From: Hippophae tibetana
Lineage: Eukaryota; Streptophyta; Magnoliopsida; Rosales; Elaeagnaceae
Direction: 5' to 3'
Assembly (NCBI GenBank): GCA_037013495.1
Contig: CM072803.1
Span: 53,271,627 to 53,335,626, forward strand
DNA length: 64,000 nucleotides
The notes beneath the pieces were generated by a model. The model was not told the origin of the DNA, made no database searches, and saw only the letters and a program-made list of their open reading frames with translations. Positions 62,501 to 64,000 of the stretch are shown in pieces. Each line of letters starts with the position of its first letter. Positions within the stretch are counted from its first letter, which is position 1. The position numbers and the translations under genes were made by a program.

Positions 62501-64000
62501 CTTATACGAAATAATGAACAAAATTTCAAACGTTTCATAGTTTTGAATTTCAAGTCGTAATAAATTCCATTTAAATATGTCATAATTATAATGATAAAAC
62601 ATTTGGAGTATTTATTCAGCAACAAATTATTTGTAAAATAGAAATGAGAAAATGTTTAAGTTTTCTTTTCCACTTATTTATTTTTCCCAATATTCTATCA
62701 TTATGTTGTTTCATTCGTAAGTCTTAATTCCCACCAAAATCAAATTAATTCAAATATTTCTCCCTCTTTTCCCAATGGAAAAGGGCGATGGCTAGAGGTG
62801 GTTTTAGACATTATTTGGTAACTTCTTGGTACGTAGCATGAACCATATCCATAGGAGATAACCATAATATTTATAATCTTATTTATTTGCTTCTAACTCA
62901 TAAAATGGGTTTTGTAAACTAGATTCTTAGGAGGAGAGAGATAACCAAATTTAATTTCAATACAGTGCATTCCAACACAACTAGAATAACTTATAATAAA
63001 TTGAGAATATTGATGTCATGAAAGAGTTAAAAATGAGAAATATTGTTCTCTTATACGAAATAATGAACAAAATTTCAAACGTTTCATAGTTTTGAATTTC
63101 AAGTCGTAATAAATTCCATTTAAATATGTTATAATTATAATGATAAAACATTTGGAGTATTTATTCAGCAACAAACTATTTGTAAAATAGAAATGAGAAA
63201 ATGTTTAAGTTTTCTTTTCCACTTATTTCTTTTTCCCAATATTCTATCATTATTTTGTTTCCTTCTTAAGTCTTAATTCCCACCAAAATGAAATTAATTC
63301 AAATATTTCTCCCTCTTCTCCCAAGATAAAAAGGTGATGGCTAGAGTTGGTTTTAGACATTATTTGGTAACTTCTTGGTATGTAGCATGAACCATATCCA
63401 TAGGAGATAAGCATAATATTTCCAATCTTATTTATTTGCTTCTTACTCATAAAATGGGTTTTGTAAACTAGATTCTTAGGAGGAGAGAGATAACCAAATT
63501 TAATTTCAATACAGTGCATTCCAACACAACAAGAATAACTTATAATAAATTGAGAATATTGATGTCATGAAAGAGTTAAAAATGAGAAATAATGTTCTCT
63601 TATACGAAATAATGAACAAAATTTCAAACGTTTCATAGTTTTGAATTTCAAGTCGTAATAAATTCCATTTAAATATGTCATAATTATAATGATAAAACAT
63701 TTGGAGTATTTATTCAGCAACAAATTATTTGTAAAATAGAAATGAGAAAATGTTTAAGTTTTCTTTTCCACTTATTTCTTTTTCCCAATATTCTATCATT
63801 ATTTTGTTTCCTTCTTAAGTCTTAATTCCGACCAAAATGAAATTAATTCAAATATTTCTCCCTCTTCTCCCAAGATAAAAAGGTGATGGCTAGAGTTGGT
63901 TTTAGACATTATTTGGTAACTTCTTGGTATGTAGCATGAACCATATCCATAGGAGATAAGCATAATATTTCCAATCTTATTTATTTGCTTCTTACTCATA
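50533..64000. repeat. Pentameric higher-order repeat (2745 bp unit), continuing past the window
   Basis: Five monomers, A-B-C-D-E, repeat with copies beginning at about 50533, 53278, 56572, 59317, 62062 and 63160. Marks: most of A-D carry CTAGAGTTGG in place of CTAGAGGTGG; B, C and D have ATTCCGACC; B has GGGTAGTGTAAAC; C has TTATATTAAATTG and AATTAGAATG; E is P-type with TTTATAATC. The second copy has B twice (3294 bp). In the first, D is replaced by a monomer with a B-like left part. From 58768 on, E is a variant with GATAACCATAAT and CTTCTAACTC. The copy at 62062 consists only of A and E. Confidence 0.87.

Larger units (their letters stand above)
14260..64000. repeat. Homogenised ~549 bp satellite array (about 90 monomers), running off the right edge
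   Basis: The unit starts (by the chosen phase) at TTTATTCAGC and contains GGTGATGGCTAGAGGTGG, CATGAACCATATCCATAGGA and CAGTGCATTCCAACACAAC. The period is 549 bp, or 550 in copies with an extra A (ACTTATAAATAAATTG instead of ACTTATAATAAATTG). Two main variants recur, called here P (TTTTCCCAATGGAAAAGGGC, with TTTCATTCGTAAG) and H (CTTCTCCCAAGATAAAAAGG, with TTTCCTTCTTAAG). Minus-strand frames of 64 and 76-89 codons recur in most copies, overlapping by 14 bp; they vary neutrally and lack family matches, so they are not annotated as genes. Orientation is constant throughout. Confidence 0.97.

Noticed and set aside
14376..63999. Dozens of minus-strand frames of 64, 66, 72, 76 and 89 codons as a tandem gene family
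   Set aside because: They are the same two frames of the satellite monomer repeated by homogenisation. Point changes create stops, lost starts and frameshifts freely, the two frames overlap out of register, and no domain, signal or family is recognisable.
3502..64000. CRISPR or other prokaryotic direct-repeat array
   Set aside because: Repeats are 549-550 bp with no spacers, in a eukaryotic context with plant retrotransposons; this is a satellite.

Overview
The window looks like plant nuclear heterochromatin, probably dicot and centromeric or pericentromeric. It is AT-rich and almost entirely repetitive. About 56.7 kb is a tandem satellite with a 549-550 bp monomer: 12 full copies plus a 408 bp piece in 3502-10504, then about 90 full copies from 14260 to the window end. 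The rest is two LTR retrotransposon pieces of the Ty3/gypsy Athila/Tat type. No cellular gene, rRNA, tRNA, CRISPR array or bacterial feature is supported. The plant assignment rests on two primer-binding sites matching the 3' end of plant tRNA-Asp, plant-type gag proteins, and the array architecture. I cannot name the species or match the satellite to a named family.

Layout. 1-3501 is the 5' end of element 1 on the minus strand: gag N-terminal region running off the left edge (1-622), an AT-rich leader with tandem repeats (623-1506), tRNA-Asp PBS (1507-1524), and a complete 1971 bp LTR (1531-3501) with a clear TATA promoter and a cluster of ACGT-core motifs. 3502-10504 is divergent satellite, apparently the array edge. 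10505-14259 is element 2, also minus strand: LTR (12655-14259), PBS, short leader and an intact gag-protease ORF. It is cut inside the protease, where it runs directly into satellite; reverse transcriptase, RNase H, integrase and the 3' LTR are gone, with about 115 bp of satellite. 14260-64000 is homogenised satellite.

The most interesting signal is the higher-order organisation of the satellite, which changes along the array. Dimers of 1098-1100 bp occur at about 14.8-26.4 kb. A six-monomer unit of 3294 bp occupies about 29.1-45.5 kb. A five-monomer unit of 2745 bp runs from about 50.5 kb to the edge. Segments near 26.9-28.8 kb and 45.6-47.5 kb share private variants at an offset of 18,667 bp, so they are a paralogous pair flanking the hexamer block. 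Chimeric monomers and extra or missing monomers mark individual unequal-exchange events. Each monomer carries short minus-strand ORFs (64 and 76-89 codons) that recur only because the DNA is homogenised; I do not call them genes. Two of the divergent left-edge monomers keep a plus-strand ORF of about 100 codons that is broken in the homogenised copies, a possible trace of the satellite's origin.
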